Assembly (NCBI GenBank): GCA_011053055.1
Contig: DRHT01000020.1
Location: 1-49,487 of the forward strand
DNA: 49,487 nucleotides
Reading direction: 5' to 3'
Source: Halopseudomonas sabulinigri
GTDB lineage: Bacteria; Pseudomonadota; Gammaproteobacteria; Pseudomonadales; Pseudomonadaceae
The notes under the pieces are model-generated. The model saw only the letters and a list, made by a program, of their open reading frames with translations, ran no database searches and was not told the DNA's origin. Both the position numbers and the translations under genes were made by a program. This document shows, one piece after another, positions 21,407 to 30,999 of this stretch. Numbering within the stretch: position 1 is the stretch's first letter; each line of letters opens with the position of its first letter.

Positions 21407-22771
21407 ATGAGATTGTCACTCGCTTTTAGCTTGGCTCTAAGTGGTATTTCAGCCTGCGCAGTAGCAGCAGTTCCTCCAGAGGAGGCCGCCCAACTTGGTA
21501 AGACCCTTACCTTGTCTGGTGCTGAACAAGCCGGCAATGAGGCGGGTACTATCCCTCCCTTTGAAGGGGGGCTCCGTACTGCCCCTGCCGGTTTTAAACC
21601 CGGCAGTGGGTACTGGGTTAATCCATTTAAAAACGAATCCCCTTTGTTTCGGATAAATGCTAGTAACTACCAACAATATATCGACAAACTGAGTGCTGGG
21701 CAGGTTGAGTTGATTAAGCGCAATTCGGACTACTACTTGGATATTTATCCCAGTCATCGTACTGCCGCCCTACCAAAAGAGGTGCTAGATGCCTCCGTTC
21801 GTAACGCCACTACCTGCGTAACGATGAACAATGGCTTGACCCTATCGCCCGAATGTCGGGGCGGTGTGCCTTTTCCGATTCCTCAGACCGGACATGAGGT
21901 CATGTGGAATCAGCAAGTGCGTTATAACGACGGTAAGTATGGAACCACAACCAGCTCTTCCAATAGCTGGCTGGTGGCCTCAAATGGGGCTGTGACTAAG
22001 GCATCTGAACAAGCCACTTTTGTTGAGCGTCCCTACTACCAGGATGATGTGGACGGTCGCGACCCGCAGATGTATGCACGCGTCTACTCGGTCACCAAAG
22101 AGCCAGCACGACGTGCTGGTGAATTGACCGGGTACATGGACTTTTTGGATCCTACCCAACAGCCGCGAAGAGCGTGGAGTTATACGCCAGGTCAGCGCCG
22201 CGTAAAGTTGGCGCCTGAGTTTGCATACGATACCCCTGTCGCCAGCATGGGGGGCTTGGAGCTGTTCGACGAGCTATTCATGTTCTCCGGTATGCAGGAC
22301 CGCTTCGAGTTCAAGCTGGTTGGTAAGAAGGAAATGTATATTCCTTATAACAGCTACGAGCTGTATTTCGACTGCAATCCTGAAACCCAGTTGATGGGAA
22401 ACCACGTCAACCCAGAGTGTGAGCGCTGGGAATTACACCGCGTATGGGTTGTTGAGGCCACCCTCAAAGGGGACCGTCGCCATGTTTACAGCAAACGTAC
22501 CTATTACCTAGACGAAGATACCTTTGGCGCGGGTCTTTACGACGCCTGGGACCAGAGCGGTCAGCTCTATCGGTCGATGATGCTGGGCGGTGTTCAATTT
22601 TACGACCAGGATATTCCGTACATCGTTAAACACTCTATCTATGACTTTAATAAAGGTATGTACGGTCTGATTAACGACGCGCTCAGCGGTGGTTATAAAG
22701 TATTGGATGCGCCGCGTTCAGAACGTGATTTGAATCCGGAAGCTGTGGTCGCTCGCGAGACTTCCAGATAG
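21407..22771 (+). CDS. DUF1329-family exported protein (copy 1)
   Basis: A 454-residue protein with a short signal peptide (LALSGISACAVAA) and the DUF1329 pattern: PPFEGGLRTAPAGFKPG near residue 50, GVPFPIPQTGHEVMWN, GGLELFDELFMFSG, and a conserved C terminus with GGVQFYDQDIPY. DUF1329 has a LolA/LolB-like fold in structure predictions and is almost always paired with DUF1302. It starts after a GGAG site, 48 bases behind the DUF1302 stop. The 452-residue copy at 32481-33839 is clearly paralogous along the full length. Role in moving a hydrophobic substrate through the periplasm is inferred. Confidence 0.9.
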   Translation: MRLSLAFSLALSGISACAVAAVPPEEAAQLGKTLTLSGAEQAGNEAGTIPPFEGGLRTAPAGFKPGSGYWVNPFKNESPLFRINASNYQQYIDKLSAGQVELIKRNSDYYLDIYPSHRTAALPKEVLDASVRNATTCVTMNNGLTLSPECRGGVPFPIPQTGHEVMWNQQVRYNDGKYGTTTSSSNSWLVASNGAVTKASEQATFVERPYYQDDVDGRDPQMYARVYSVTKEPARRAGELTGYMDFLDPTQQPRRAWSYTPGQRRVKLAPEFAYDTPVASMGGLELFDELFMFSGMQDRFEFKLVGKKEMYIPYNSYELYFDCNPETQLMGNHVNPECERWELHRVWVVEATLKGDRRHVYSKRTYYLDEDTFGAGLYDAWDQSGQLYRSMMLGGVQFYDQDIPYIVKHSIYDFNKGMYGLINDALSGGYKVLDAPRSERDLNPEAVVARETSR

Positions 22772-22785
22772 CCCAAAAGCTGATT

Positions 22786-22809
22786 AGCGTCGCCTTTACA
22801 GGTGACGCT
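22786..22809 (+). promoter_or_regulatory. Hairpin after the DUF1329 gene
   Basis: AGCGTCGCCT and AGGTGACGCT pair as a 10-bp stem with one G-U pair around the loop TTAC. No U-run follows. It may set different transcript levels for the DUF1302/DUF1329 pair and the downstream BNR and RND genes; this is inference. Confidence 0.4.
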
Positions 22810-22884
22810 TAACTGTGCAACTTCGCCAGGCGATGTAACCGTAGTACTCGGCAATTTGAGCGGGCTACGTAGAGGATAACAATA

Positions 22885-24048
22885 ATGATTTTGATCGACC
22901 TGATGAGTGGGTGGCTGCTGCGAAGGCTACCCCGGTTATTGGTGGTTTTTTTCTTCGCAAATGCAGTTTTTTCTTTTGCTGTGGCAGGCTCTTTGGCGTC
23001 GGGTACGGCACCAAAACAAGATGAGTCAGCCACTGTTGGGCTGTTCGATCCACTCGATAATGTCGGAGCGATTCAGCCAGTCCCTGAAACGCAGCCGACC
23101 TTAAGCGTCGCCCGAGCGGGGAAACGAATCATAGGCGTGGGTTTGCGTGGTTTGATCATGATGTCAAACGATGAGGGTGAATCCTGGACGCAAATTGATA
23201 GTCCTGTGGGTAGTGATCTTGTACAGGTCCGCTTTCGCGATGAGAAGCATGGATGGATTGTCGGCCATGACTCGGTTTTTCTGGCTACGGAGGATGGCGG
23301 TCAGACATGGTCGGTGTTGTTGGACGGCCGCAGTCTTCTCACGTTACTAAAAAATTATTACGCAGGTGTGGCTGATCTCGATGAGTTTGAATCTGAGAGC
23401 ATGTTGCGTGAGTTCGAGCTCGCAATGAACACCTCTTCTGACGCCGATGTAATGGCAACCCCCTTTCTTGATGCTTACATAAATGAGCAGGGCGAAGGAT
23501 ATGTGGTGGGGGCATTTGGCATGATTCTGCGCACGACTGACAACGGTGGACACTGGGTTCCATGGATAGAGCGAACTGACAATGATCGGCGCATGCACCT
23601 CTATTCTGTAAGCATGTCAGGTTCAGAGGCTTTTATTAGCGGTGAGCAAGGATTGGTGATGCGCCTGGATGAAAGTTCGCAGCGTTTCGTCAAAACACCA
23701 ACTCCGTATACGGGTACCTTCTTTGGCGTGAGTGTCTCTGCAGATACGGTCTTGGTGTATGGCCTGCGGGGCAGTCTCTTTGCCAGCAAGGATCTTGGTG
23801 AGTCATGGAGCAAGGTGGAAACCGCCCAAGAGTCTGCCATTGTTCAAAGTCTGCCTATCGGTAAAAACAAAGCCCTGCTGATTAGTCAGAGAGGGGGTGT
23901 TCTGCAGATAAATACCAAAACTCTCGAACTGAAGAAAGTGGCTGACGATTATCGAGGCGCGGTTTTCTCTGCAGCGGTATTAAATGCATCTGACAAGTTG
24001 CTACTGGCACAGTTTTCTGGCGTCCGAACAACAGAATTGAAGCCCTAG
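22885..24048 (+). CDS. YCF48/BNR-repeat exported protein
   Basis: A 387-residue protein with an N-terminal hydrophobic segment (LLVVFFFANAVFSFAVAGSL) consistent with a signal peptide and then repeated beta-propeller blades of the YCF48/BNR type: LIMMSNDEGESWTQI, VFLATEDGGQTWSVL, MILRTTDNGGHWVPW, SLFASKDLGESWSKV. Such proteins are regular partners of MMPL/RND genes in this operon type. The photosystem II assembly label often attached to this family is a fold relationship only. The start ATG follows GAGGA. The molecular role, perhaps as a periplasmic adaptor for the transporter, is inferred. Confidence 0.87.
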   Translation: MILIDLMSGWLLRRLPRLLVVFFFANAVFSFAVAGSLASGTAPKQDESATVGLFDPLDNVGAIQPVPETQPTLSVARAGKRIIGVGLRGLIMMSNDEGESWTQIDSPVGSDLVQVRFRDEKHGWIVGHDSVFLATEDGGQTWSVLLDGRSLLTLLKNYYAGVADLDEFESESMLREFELAMNTSSDADVMATPFLDAYINEQGEGYVVGAFGMILRTTDNGGHWVPWIERTDNDRRMHLYSVSMSGSEAFISGEQGLVMRLDESSQRFVKTPTPYTGTFFGVSVSADTVLVYGLRGSLFASKDLGESWSKVETAQESAIVQSLPIGKNKALLISQRGGVLQINTKTLELKKVADDYRGAVFSAAVLNASDKLLLAQFSGVRTTELKP

Positions 24049-24168
24049 TTTAAAACGCGATCGACGCTAGCCGGCTGGGCATCCAGCTGACCCGGATTTA
24101 AATAGCCAGAATGGCGAGGTGGGTCGGCGCACAAAGTGGCCGCTGCCCGTCGATCCTCGGAGATAGAG

Positions 24169-26691
24169 ATGGTCAATCAGAAGAATACCAATGGGATGCC
24201 AGTCGTCCGAAATGTAAAGGATTTTGATAAGAAGTCCGGTGGCCTGTTCGAGCGATTAATTTTCAGTAACCGAATCCTGGTTATTCTGTGCTGCTTGGCT
24301 GCGACGGTGGTGCTTGGTTTTTTTGCGACCCGTATTGAGGTGAACGCCAGCTTTGAACGGATGATTCCGGTTAATAATCCGTATATCAAGAATTACCTTG
24401 AGTATAAGAACGAGCTGCCCGGTCTGGGTAATAGCATCCGGGTTGTGGTTGAAAATAAGACGGGGGATATCTATGACCCGGAGTATCTTGACGTTCTTCG
24501 AAAAGTTAACGATACCCTTTATCTCATCCCCGGCGTTGACCGTTCCTGGATGCGCTCACTCTGGATGCCCATCGTGCGATGGAGAGAAGTAACTGAAGAT
24601 GGTATTAGTGGCGGAGCAGTCATGCCTGCTAACTATGACGGCAGCGAAGACAGCATTCAGGCGTTGCGACGTAATATCTTTCGAGCAGCAATATCGGGAA
24701 GCCTGGTAGCGAACGATGGTCGCTCGAGCATGATTGTAGCACCCCTGCAAGACACTAACCCGCAAACGGGTGAGCCGTTACATTACGGTGATTTTTCCGA
24801 CCAGTTGGAACAAAAAATCCGTGCTTATGAAAGTGACTCAATAGGTATCCATATAGTTGGATTTAGCAAGCTAGTTGGTGACCTGATTGAGGGGTTAAAG
24901 GTAGTGATGTTGTTTTTTGCCATCTCCGTGGCAATCGCATCGATATTTGTTTATCTCTATACGCATTGTTTGCGTAGTACGTTGTTATTGGTTGGCATTG
25001 CAGTTACCGGTGTGGTGTGGCTGTTGGGCTTGATGCAGTTGCTCGGTTATGAGCTGGATCCTTACTCGATTTTGGTACCCTTTCTGATTTTTGCTATTGG
25101 CCTCTCGCACGGCACGCAAAAGATGAACGGGATCTTGCAGGATATTGGGCGCGGCACTCATAAGTACGTCGCGGCACGTTACACCTTTCGCCGGTTGTTT
25201 CTGACTGGTTTGACAGCATTGCTGACCAACATAGTTGGTTTTGCAGTGCTGGCGATCATCGACATTCCGGTTATCCGTGACTTGGCTCTTACCACCAGTG
25301 TTGGTGTCGCGGTGCTCATTTTTACCAAGCTCATCCTGATTCCAGTGGCGCTTTCTTATATCGGCGTCAGTGAGAAAGCGGCGCAAATTGCTATAGAGAA
25401 AGACCAAGCGGGCCAGGCCAACAAAAATTGGCTTGGTAGAGTATGGAAAGGATTAGACCGCTTTACTGAGCGCAAATGGGCACTCGCTGCAATTGGTGCT
25501 TCAATTATTGTGACGGCAGGCAGCACTGTTCTGATGATGGATCTGCAGATTGGTGACCTTGACCCTGGCGCGCCTGAACTGAGGCCAGACTCTCGTTACA
25601 ACCAAGACAATGCCTATATCACCTCACATTATGGACTATCGAGTGATCAGTTTGCCGTAATAATGAAAACGGATGTTGACGGCTGTCGTTTTTATCGACC
25701 GTTACAAACAATGGATCGTTTGGCTTGGAAGTTACGGCAAACTGAGGGGGTTCAAACCACTAGCTCCCTGGCCGACACCGTACGCTTTGTCTCTTCAGGC
25801 ATGGCTGAAGGCAGTGCTAAGTGGTTGACCATCAGTCGTGATCAGGCAATCACGAACGCATCAGTGGATGCTGCCATGATCTCTTCACCAGGCATTACAA
25901 ATCAGAACTGTTCGGTTACTCCGTTGGTAGCGTACCTCTCCGATCATAAAGCCGAAACGCTTAACCGGGTGTTGGGGGTGGTTGAGGACTTTGCAGCCGA
26001 ATACAACACTGCCCCTGACGCTGAGCGTCCGGTGCAGTTTCTGCTGGCTGCGGGTAATGCGGGCATAGAGGCAGCAACAAATATTGAGGTAGAGAAGGGC
26101 ATTATCACAATGTACTTCGCAGTGTACGGGGCTACGGCGCTTCTTTGTTTGCTGACTTTCAGAAGCATCCGCGCCACTTTAGTCGCACTTATTCCGCTCA
26201 TCATGACCACGATCATCTGCAAGGCGTTGATGGTCCTGCTCGGTATTGGGCTCAAAGTGGCCACGTTGCCGGTAATAGCCGTAGGAGTTGGAGTTGGGGT
26301 GGATTACGCACTGTATCTTTTGAGTGTGCAGGTTGCGGTGCAAGAACGTGGCGAAAGCCTTGCCGTTGCTTATCGTCGATCACTCGACTTCACCGGGCGA
26401 GTGGTTGCACTGATTGGCCTAACAATGGCAGCCGGCGTCATAACCTGGGCTTGGTCACCAATCAAATTCCAAGCTGACATGGGGATTCTGCTGACCTTCA
26501 TGTTCCTTTGGAACATGCTCGGGGCGCTGATTTTGATCCCCGCGCTCTCACATTTTTTGCTAAATCCCAAAAGTACTGCTGGCACCCCTGGTGACAGTAC
26601 GGACGAAGCGGGTGCTCCGCTTTCCAGTACCGCGTATACACATTCTGCAGGTCAGACATCTTATAAGCAGGAAGAGGTCGCGAGCCTTTGA
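24169..26691 (+). CDS. RND/MMPL-family transporter
   Basis: An 840-residue inner-membrane protein with the two-fold RND layout. TM1 lies near residues 36-54, followed by a large periplasmic loop, a group of five hydrophobic helices (residues ~245-405), a second single helix and loop (residues ~435-460 onward), and a last group of helices (residues ~645-795). The stretch GVGVGVDYALYLL in the second group is a typical MMPL/RND feature with the intramembrane Asp/Tyr. I start at ATG 24169 (GGAGA eight bases before); a GTG at 24136 has no such site. It ends the envelope operon. MMPL/RND proteins of this class are tied to lipid and hydrophobic-substrate movement; direction is not determined. Confidence 0.9.
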   Translation: MVNQKNTNGMPVVRNVKDFDKKSGGLFERLIFSNRILVILCCLAATVVLGFFATRIEVNASFERMIPVNNPYIKNYLEYKNELPGLGNSIRVVVENKTGDIYDPEYLDVLRKVNDTLYLIPGVDRSWMRSLWMPIVRWREVTEDGISGGAVMPANYDGSEDSIQALRRNIFRAAISGSLVANDGRSSMIVAPLQDTNPQTGEPLHYGDFSDQLEQKIRAYESDSIGIHIVGFSKLVGDLIEGLKVVMLFFAISVAIASIFVYLYTHCLRSTLLLVGIAVTGVVWLLGLMQLLGYELDPYSILVPFLIFAIGLSHGTQKMNGILQDIGRGTHKYVAARYTFRRLFLTGLTALLTNIVGFAVLAIIDIPVIRDLALTTSVGVAVLIFTKLILIPVALSYIGVSEKAAQIAIEKDQAGQANKNWLGRVWKGLDRFTERKWALAAIGASIIVTAGSTVLMMDLQIGDLDPGAPELRPDSRYNQDNAYITSHYGLSSDQFAVIMKTDVDGCRFYRPLQTMDRLAWKLRQTEGVQTTSSLADTVRFVSSGMAEGSAKWLTISRDQAITNASVDAAMISSPGITNQNCSVTPLVAYLSDHKAETLNRVLGVVEDFAAEYNTAPDAERPVQFLLAAGNAGIEAATNIEVEKGIITMYFAVYGATALLCLLTFRSIRATLVALIPLIMTTIICKALMVLLGIGLKVATLPVIAVGVGVGVDYALYLLSVQVAVQERGESLAVAYRRSLDFTGRVVALIGLTMAAGVITWAWSPIKFQADMGILLTFMFLWNMLGALILIPALSHFLLNPKSTAGTPGDSTDEAGAPLSSTAYTHSAGQTSYKQEEVASL

Positions 26692-26784
26692 GATATCAGG
26701 TGGATGATGTTTGAGATCACCGCTTTGAATTGAAACGCCCGCCGCTGTTAATGCGGTAGGCAAGAACAACAGATGGAGAAAAGT

Positions 26785-27750
26785 ATGTTTGAGCTTTTGA
26801 TGAGTGCCGACATGATGGTGCCAGATCCTGATGGTATGACCGAGTTGTTGGTCGACAAATTAGGCATACATAAACATGAACGCTGGCGCCAGGCTTTCGA
26901 TGATCATCCTTATATTGCTCACTTTCTCCGTGTGCACAAGTCGTTAGCTGTTTCGCCAACTCGTGTCGAGCCGCAATGGCATCTGGATCGCCCGAATCCA
27001 GGCGATCCGATGTTTCATGACTTTCTGGAAAGTCTGAAAGCATTTCAGGGAAAGCACCGTCCCATGTTGACCCACTCCATCGTACTTGCCTTGCATGGCG
27101 ATAAGTTCGATGCGCTGGTCAGCAAGCTCATGCGTCGCGGTTTGCCGTTTCGCATGGCGCAGCGGACTCCGGATATGCCTTTCGACCGGCTATGGCTGGG
27201 TGCTACCCCTGAAAAGCCGTTCTATGACCCTGTGGTAGATGGCGGGCTGTGTATCGAAATCATGCCGGTTGAACCCCTGCAGCTGCCCCAGGAAACCTTT
27301 GCAGTACCGCCGGTGCAACCTAGGGACTCCAAGCCAGGCGATATGGTCCGGGTTTCTGCGCGTGGGTATCTGGTGCGGGATCTGAATGAGACGCTTCGTC
27401 GCGTTTCAACCAATCTAGATTGGGAGCCGAGTGGGACGGTTGAGACCATTAAAAGCGAGGGTTACCTTCGTGCGAGGATGGGCTTTACCTTGCCTAATAG
27501 CGCCACCCTTGATCTGATTGAGGCTACCCGCTGGAATAGTGAGGCCGGCTTGTACCTTAATAGCTGGGGCCCCGGACCATATTACATTCGCATTGCGGTG
27601 AATGATCTCGCGGCAAAAGCCGAAGACCTGCGTGCTCGGGGCACCAAATTTACCTGGATCGAGACAAGTGACGCAGTGGCAGGAAAATCACTGATTCGCG
27701 TCGACTCCTACGAGCTCAATGGTCAATTGTTTGAGTTTGAGGAGTGTTGA
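26785..27750 (+). CDS. Tandem VOC (glyoxalase-like) domain protein
   Basis: A 321-residue protein that looks like two fused VOC modules. The first contains LTHSIVLALHG and GGLCIEIMP; the second contains YLVRDLNETLRRVSTNLDW, YYIRIAVNDLAAKAEDL and the ending GQLFEFEEC. The classical metal ligands are incomplete: the first module offers one His and one Glu, while IRIAVND takes the place of a His in the second. It may bind rather than transform its substrate, or be a divergent enzyme. The ATG at 26785 follows GGAGA; an earlier ATG at 26773 has no ribosome site. The next gene follows immediately. Function unknown. Confidence 0.7.
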   Translation: MFELLMSADMMVPDPDGMTELLVDKLGIHKHERWRQAFDDHPYIAHFLRVHKSLAVSPTRVEPQWHLDRPNPGDPMFHDFLESLKAFQGKHRPMLTHSIVLALHGDKFDALVSKLMRRGLPFRMAQRTPDMPFDRLWLGATPEKPFYDPVVDGGLCIEIMPVEPLQLPQETFAVPPVQPRDSKPGDMVRVSARGYLVRDLNETLRRVSTNLDWEPSGTVETIKSEGYLRARMGFTLPNSATLDLIEATRWNSEAGLYLNSWGPGPYYIRIAVNDLAAKAEDLRARGTKFTWIETSDAVAGKSLIRVDSYELNGQLFEFEEC

Positions 27751-27751
27751 G

Positions 27752-28564
27752 ATGAAGGACGTAGAAACCATGGCGGTCGAGATCAACGGCGCGGTCAAGG
27801 TTATTCTTGATGGTGCGGTGGGTTGGGTCATATTGACCAGGCCTGCTCAAATCAATGCCATTAACGATGATATTCGCCAGGGCGTTCCTGCTGCTTTGGC
27901 CTTGCTGGACGCTAACAATGCGGTTCGTGCTGTCGCCATCCGCGGTGAAGGTGAACGAGGGTTTTGTGCTGGCGCTGACATCAAAGAGAAGCGCGGCGTG
28001 GAAACCTCTCTAGATGTGCGCAAACGCATTGAAGTCTCAAGCTGGATCGACTCGCTCGACCGCGTTAGCAAACCCATCATTGTGGCTATTCACGGATACT
28101 GTATGGGCGGGGGCCTGGAGTTAGCCCTAGCGGCGGATATTCGTGTCGCGTCACCTGATGCCATACTATCTTTGCCGGAAACCGGGTTGGGGCTGATTCC
28201 CGGTGGAGGAGGGACACAGCGGCTCAGCCGGGTCGTTTCACCAGGCCACGCACTGGATATGCTTTTGACCGGCGATCGTTTGGATGCAGCCAAAGCTCTG
28301 AGTATCGGCCTGGTAACCAGAGTCTCTTCAGATAGCGATAGCTTGCTGGATGAAGTGAGAGTGCTGGCGCACCGAATTGCTGCAAAACCGCCAATGGCGT
28401 CTGCCTTTGTCAAGCGAGCAGCTCGGGCCTCTCTAGAGATGGAGCTCGGTGCCGGGCTTAGTCTTGAGCGCGATCTGTTTTCATTGTTGGCGACCACAAA
28501 AGATGCGAAAGAGGCGGCACTCGCATTTAGCGAGCGGCGTCAGCCTGCTTTTACCGGTGAGTAA
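27752..28564 (+). CDS. Enoyl-CoA hydratase/isomerase family protein
   Basis: Crotonase-fold protein, 270 residues. The oxyanion-hole motif GFCAGADIKE and GYCMGGGLELALAADIRVA are present, and both hydratase glutamates are kept (GGGLELAL and LPETGLGLIPGGGGTQRL). This predicts hydration of a 2-enoyl-CoA. I start at ATG 27752, one base after the preceding stop, with GAGGAG in front; an in-frame ATG at 27719 would overlap the upstream gene. It lies between a VOC protein and an SDR, suggesting one step of side-chain or ring beta-oxidation. Confidence 0.9.
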   Translation: MKDVETMAVEINGAVKVILDGAVGWVILTRPAQINAINDDIRQGVPAALALLDANNAVRAVAIRGEGERGFCAGADIKEKRGVETSLDVRKRIEVSSWIDSLDRVSKPIIVAIHGYCMGGGLELALAADIRVASPDAILSLPETGLGLIPGGGGTQRLSRVVSPGHALDMLLTGDRLDAAKALSIGLVTRVSSDSDSLLDEVRVLAHRIAAKPPMASAFVKRAARASLEMELGAGLSLERDLFSLLATTKDAKEAALAFSERRQPAFTGE

Positions 28565-28591
28565 TACTGACCTTAAGTACGGAGCTACAAG

Positions 28592-29422
28592 ATGACGAAG
28601 GGAAAACTTGAAGGGCGCGTAGCTATAGTCACCGGCGCTGGCGGTGGGCTGGGCGCTGAATGTGCAAGAGTACTGGCGGCGCATGGCGCCAGTCTGGCGA
28701 TTGTGGATATCAATGAAGCCGCCGCCGCTGGTGTGGCAACCGAGATAAATGCGTCTGGCGGCTCGGCGATTAGTGTAGCCACCGACGTTTCATCAGAAGA
28801 CAGCGTTGAGGCTATGGTAGCTGCTGTCATGGAGCGATACGGCCGCATCGACGTACTGCATAACAATGCCGCCGTGCTAGACGTTGCCCAGCGCCAGAAC
28901 GATCGAGACATCTGCAATCTGGACATTACTGCTTGGGATCGTGCCATTGCAGTTAATTTGCGCGGCTCGGTGTTGTGCACGAAACACGTTGTACCTGTGA
29001 TGTTAAAGCAGGGAAAAGGCTCGGTCATCTTTGCCACCTCTGGTCTGGGCGCTCAGGGTGACTTGTCACTGACGGGTTACGCCTGCTCCAAGGCAGCATT
29101 GAATATGATGCCGAAACTGGTCGCGGCGCAGTATGGAAAGCAGGGAGTTCGGGGCAACGCGGTACAAATTGGGCTCGCGCCGGCAGAAAATGCACACTCG
29201 TCCATGCCAAGGGAGCTGCTGGATATTCTGCGGGATAACCACATGACTCCTGAACTCGGCACGCCAAAACAAATTGCCGACGTGGTCGCGTTTCTTGCCA
29301 GTGATGAGTCGTCGTTTGTTACGGGCACAACGCTAGTCGCTGATGGCGGATTTTCAAGCCATACGCCGTCGCTGGTGGCGATGCAGGCATTCTTCAGTCA
29401 GTCCGATCACAAAGGCATGTAA
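28592..29422 (+). CDS. SDR-family oxidoreductase with intact catalytic residues
   Basis: A 276-residue classical short-chain dehydrogenase. Cofactor loop TGAGGGLG (14-21), an acidic residue at the end of beta-2 (VDI) that favours NAD, NNAA, and a complete triad S150, Y163, K167 (TSGLGAQ, YACSK). It is the only one of the four SDRs in this window with the full standard triad. It follows the crotonase by 27 bases and ends the operon. It probably oxidises a secondary alcohol, perhaps the hydroxyacyl-CoA made by the crotonase or a P450 product. Substrate not determined. Confidence 0.9.
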   Translation: MTKGKLEGRVAIVTGAGGGLGAECARVLAAHGASLAIVDINEAAAAGVATEINASGGSAISVATDVSSEDSVEAMVAAVMERYGRIDVLHNNAAVLDVAQRQNDRDICNLDITAWDRAIAVNLRGSVLCTKHVVPVMLKQGKGSVIFATSGLGAQGDLSLTGYACSKAALNMMPKLVAAQYGKQGVRGNAVQIGLAPAENAHSSMPRELLDILRDNHMTPELGTPKQIADVVAFLASDESSFVTGTTLVADGGFSSHTPSLVAMQAFFSQSDHKGM

Positions 29423-29441
29423 AACTGATATAGGGTTTGCT

Positions 29442-30101
29442 TTAAGAGGGTTTGATAATTGCGGCGAGAATGAAATTCGCCGCATGCTCGCGCCAAATCT
29501 TCATGCCCTCTGTTGACCTGGTATCGAATCCCACCAGCACCGAGAGAGTGTAGTGGTTGGTAAAACCGCCAGACATCAATAGCGCTGATGTGGCCAGTAG
29601 AAAACGAGCATCTACATTCGCACGGAAAATACCGTCGGATATCCCACGCTGCAGTAGCGAGGCAAACTTGGCTATTAGCGCCGGCGATTGGCCGGAGAAA
29701 CTGTTGACCTGATCGTCGTGAGCTGACTCATGATAGCGGATACCTTCAAGCGCCAATGAGCCAAGTAGTGGGTCTTTCATGTACTGCTCGAAGGTACAGT
29801 CGAGCAGTGTCAAGAGGGCCTGTTGTGGCGGCAGGTGTTCTACATTCAGTGCGAGGAGCTCATCCATTATTTGCCGTGACGAGTCATCCAGCACTGTTGT
29901 AAATAGGGATTCCTTGGAGCCGTAGTAATGGTAAACCAGTTGCTTGGTTACTCCTGCCTGCCGCGCTATATCCTCCATTCGCGCCCCGGCCAGACCTTTT
30001 TGGGCAAAGATCTTCTTGGCCGCTGAAAGCAGACGCTCAAGGGTATCTCGCTTGCTGGGTTCGGCGCGAGCCGAGAAAGACTGGAGGTCATCAGTAGGCA
30101 T
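29442..30101 (-). CDS. TetR-family transcriptional regulator
   Basis: A 219-residue TetR repressor-type protein. The N-terminal helix-turn-helix is clear (RMEDIARQAGVTKQLVYHYY, then GSKESLFTTVL). The C-terminal ligand domain is diverged, as usual. I use the ATG at 30101, which has AAGAG seven bases upstream; an ATG at 30119 is the alternative. It is divergent from the SDR gene at 30216 and convergent with the SDR that ends at 29422. The 114-bp gap includes TTGCT/AGCAA around ten bases at 30183-30202, a weak operator candidate. A hydrophobic effector is likely for this family but not shown. Confidence 0.9.
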   Translation of the reverse strand: MPTDDLQSFSARAEPSKRDTLERLLSAAKKIFAQKGLAGARMEDIARQAGVTKQLVYHYYGSKESLFTTVLDDSSRQIMDELLALNVEHLPPQQALLTLLDCTFEQYMKDPLLGSLALEGIRYHESAHDDQVNSFSGQSPALIAKFASLLQRGISDGIFRANVDARFLLATSALLMSGGFTNHYTLSVLVGFDTRSTEGMKIWREHAANFILAAIIKPS

Positions 30102-30215
30102 GTCACACTCTTGATACATGACGCTTTTGGGTAATCAGGATAAAGCATTGCACGCGCACTGGGTACCCTGAAATCAAGCGCTTTGCTAGTCGAGAAAAGC
30201 AACGGGAGAATAGTT

Positions 30216-30995
30216 ATGGAAACAGGGCTTCAAGGGCGCAAAGCGCTAATTTGCGCTTCCTCCCGCGGGCTTGGTTTTGCCTGTGCACAGGCGCTCGCAC
30301 TCGAAGGTTGCGCCATAGTGATCAATGGTCGTGATGAGGCATCCCTAGCGTGCGCTGCCAGGCAAATTGCGCAGATCACAGGCGTAAGGCCGTTGCATGT
30401 GGTGGCTGACATTGCCACCGAAGAGGGTCGAGAAAAACTCGCCGAACCGCTGGCCAGTGCGGATATCCTGGTGACCAACAATGGTGGTCCCCCACCGGGC
30501 GACATGGCTGATTGGGACAACGCGCGCTGGCATGCCGCCCTCGAAGCAAACATGTTGTCTGCGGTGTCGCTTATTCAAGACGTTGTTCCGGGCATGCGCA
30601 CGCGCAAGTTTGGTCGGATTGTCAATATCACCTCCGCAATGGTGAAGACTCCGCGCTTGGCCATGGGACTGTCAACGGCTGCCCGTGCCGGGCTTACCGC
30701 GTTCTCCAAGGCGCTCTCTGCGGAGGTAATCCGGGACAATGTGACGATCAACAACCTGCTGCCGGAAAGGATTGAGACAGACCGTCTGCGCTACATGACA
30801 GACAAATTGGCGAAGCACAAGGGGATTAGTTTGGCGCAGGCACGTGAGGAGATGCTTCGCCCCATTCCTGCTGGTCGTTTTGGTCGGCCCGAAGAGCTTG
30901 CCGCGGCCTGCATTTTTCTTTGCTCGCAGCAGGCAGGCTATATAACAGGACAGAACCTGCAACTAGATGGTGGCGCCTATTCGGGGCTGATCTGA
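30216..30995 (+). CDS. SDR-fold protein of the NNGGPPPG subgroup
   Basis: A 259-residue short-chain dehydrogenase fold. It has ASSRGLG in place of the TGxxxGIG loop and NNGGPPPG where NNAG is usual. The active-site serine (S140, NITS) is kept, but the Tyr and Lys positions read S153 and R157 (STAAR). A group of annotated 3-oxoacyl-reductase-like proteins shares the NNGGP form, so this is a subfamily trait, not a local mutation. I start at ATG 30216, preceded by GGGAGAA; a TTG at 30183 also lies in frame. Divergent from the TetR gene, which may control it. Reaction unknown. Confidence 0.85.
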   Translation: METGLQGRKALICASSRGLGFACAQALALEGCAIVINGRDEASLACAARQIAQITGVRPLHVVADIATEEGREKLAEPLASADILVTNNGGPPPGDMADWDNARWHAALEANMLSAVSLIQDVVPGMRTRKFGRIVNITSAMVKTPRLAMGLSTAARAGLTAFSKALSAEVIRDNVTINNLLPERIETDRLRYMTDKLAKHKGISLAQAREEMLRPIPAGRFGRPEELAAACIFLCSQQAGYITGQNLQLDGGAYSGLI

Positions 30996-30999
30996 TAGG

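Noticed and set aside
22885-24048. Photosystem II assembly factor
   Set aside because: The YCF48/BNR repeat fold is shared, but there are no photosynthesis genes and the operon is an envelope transport set.
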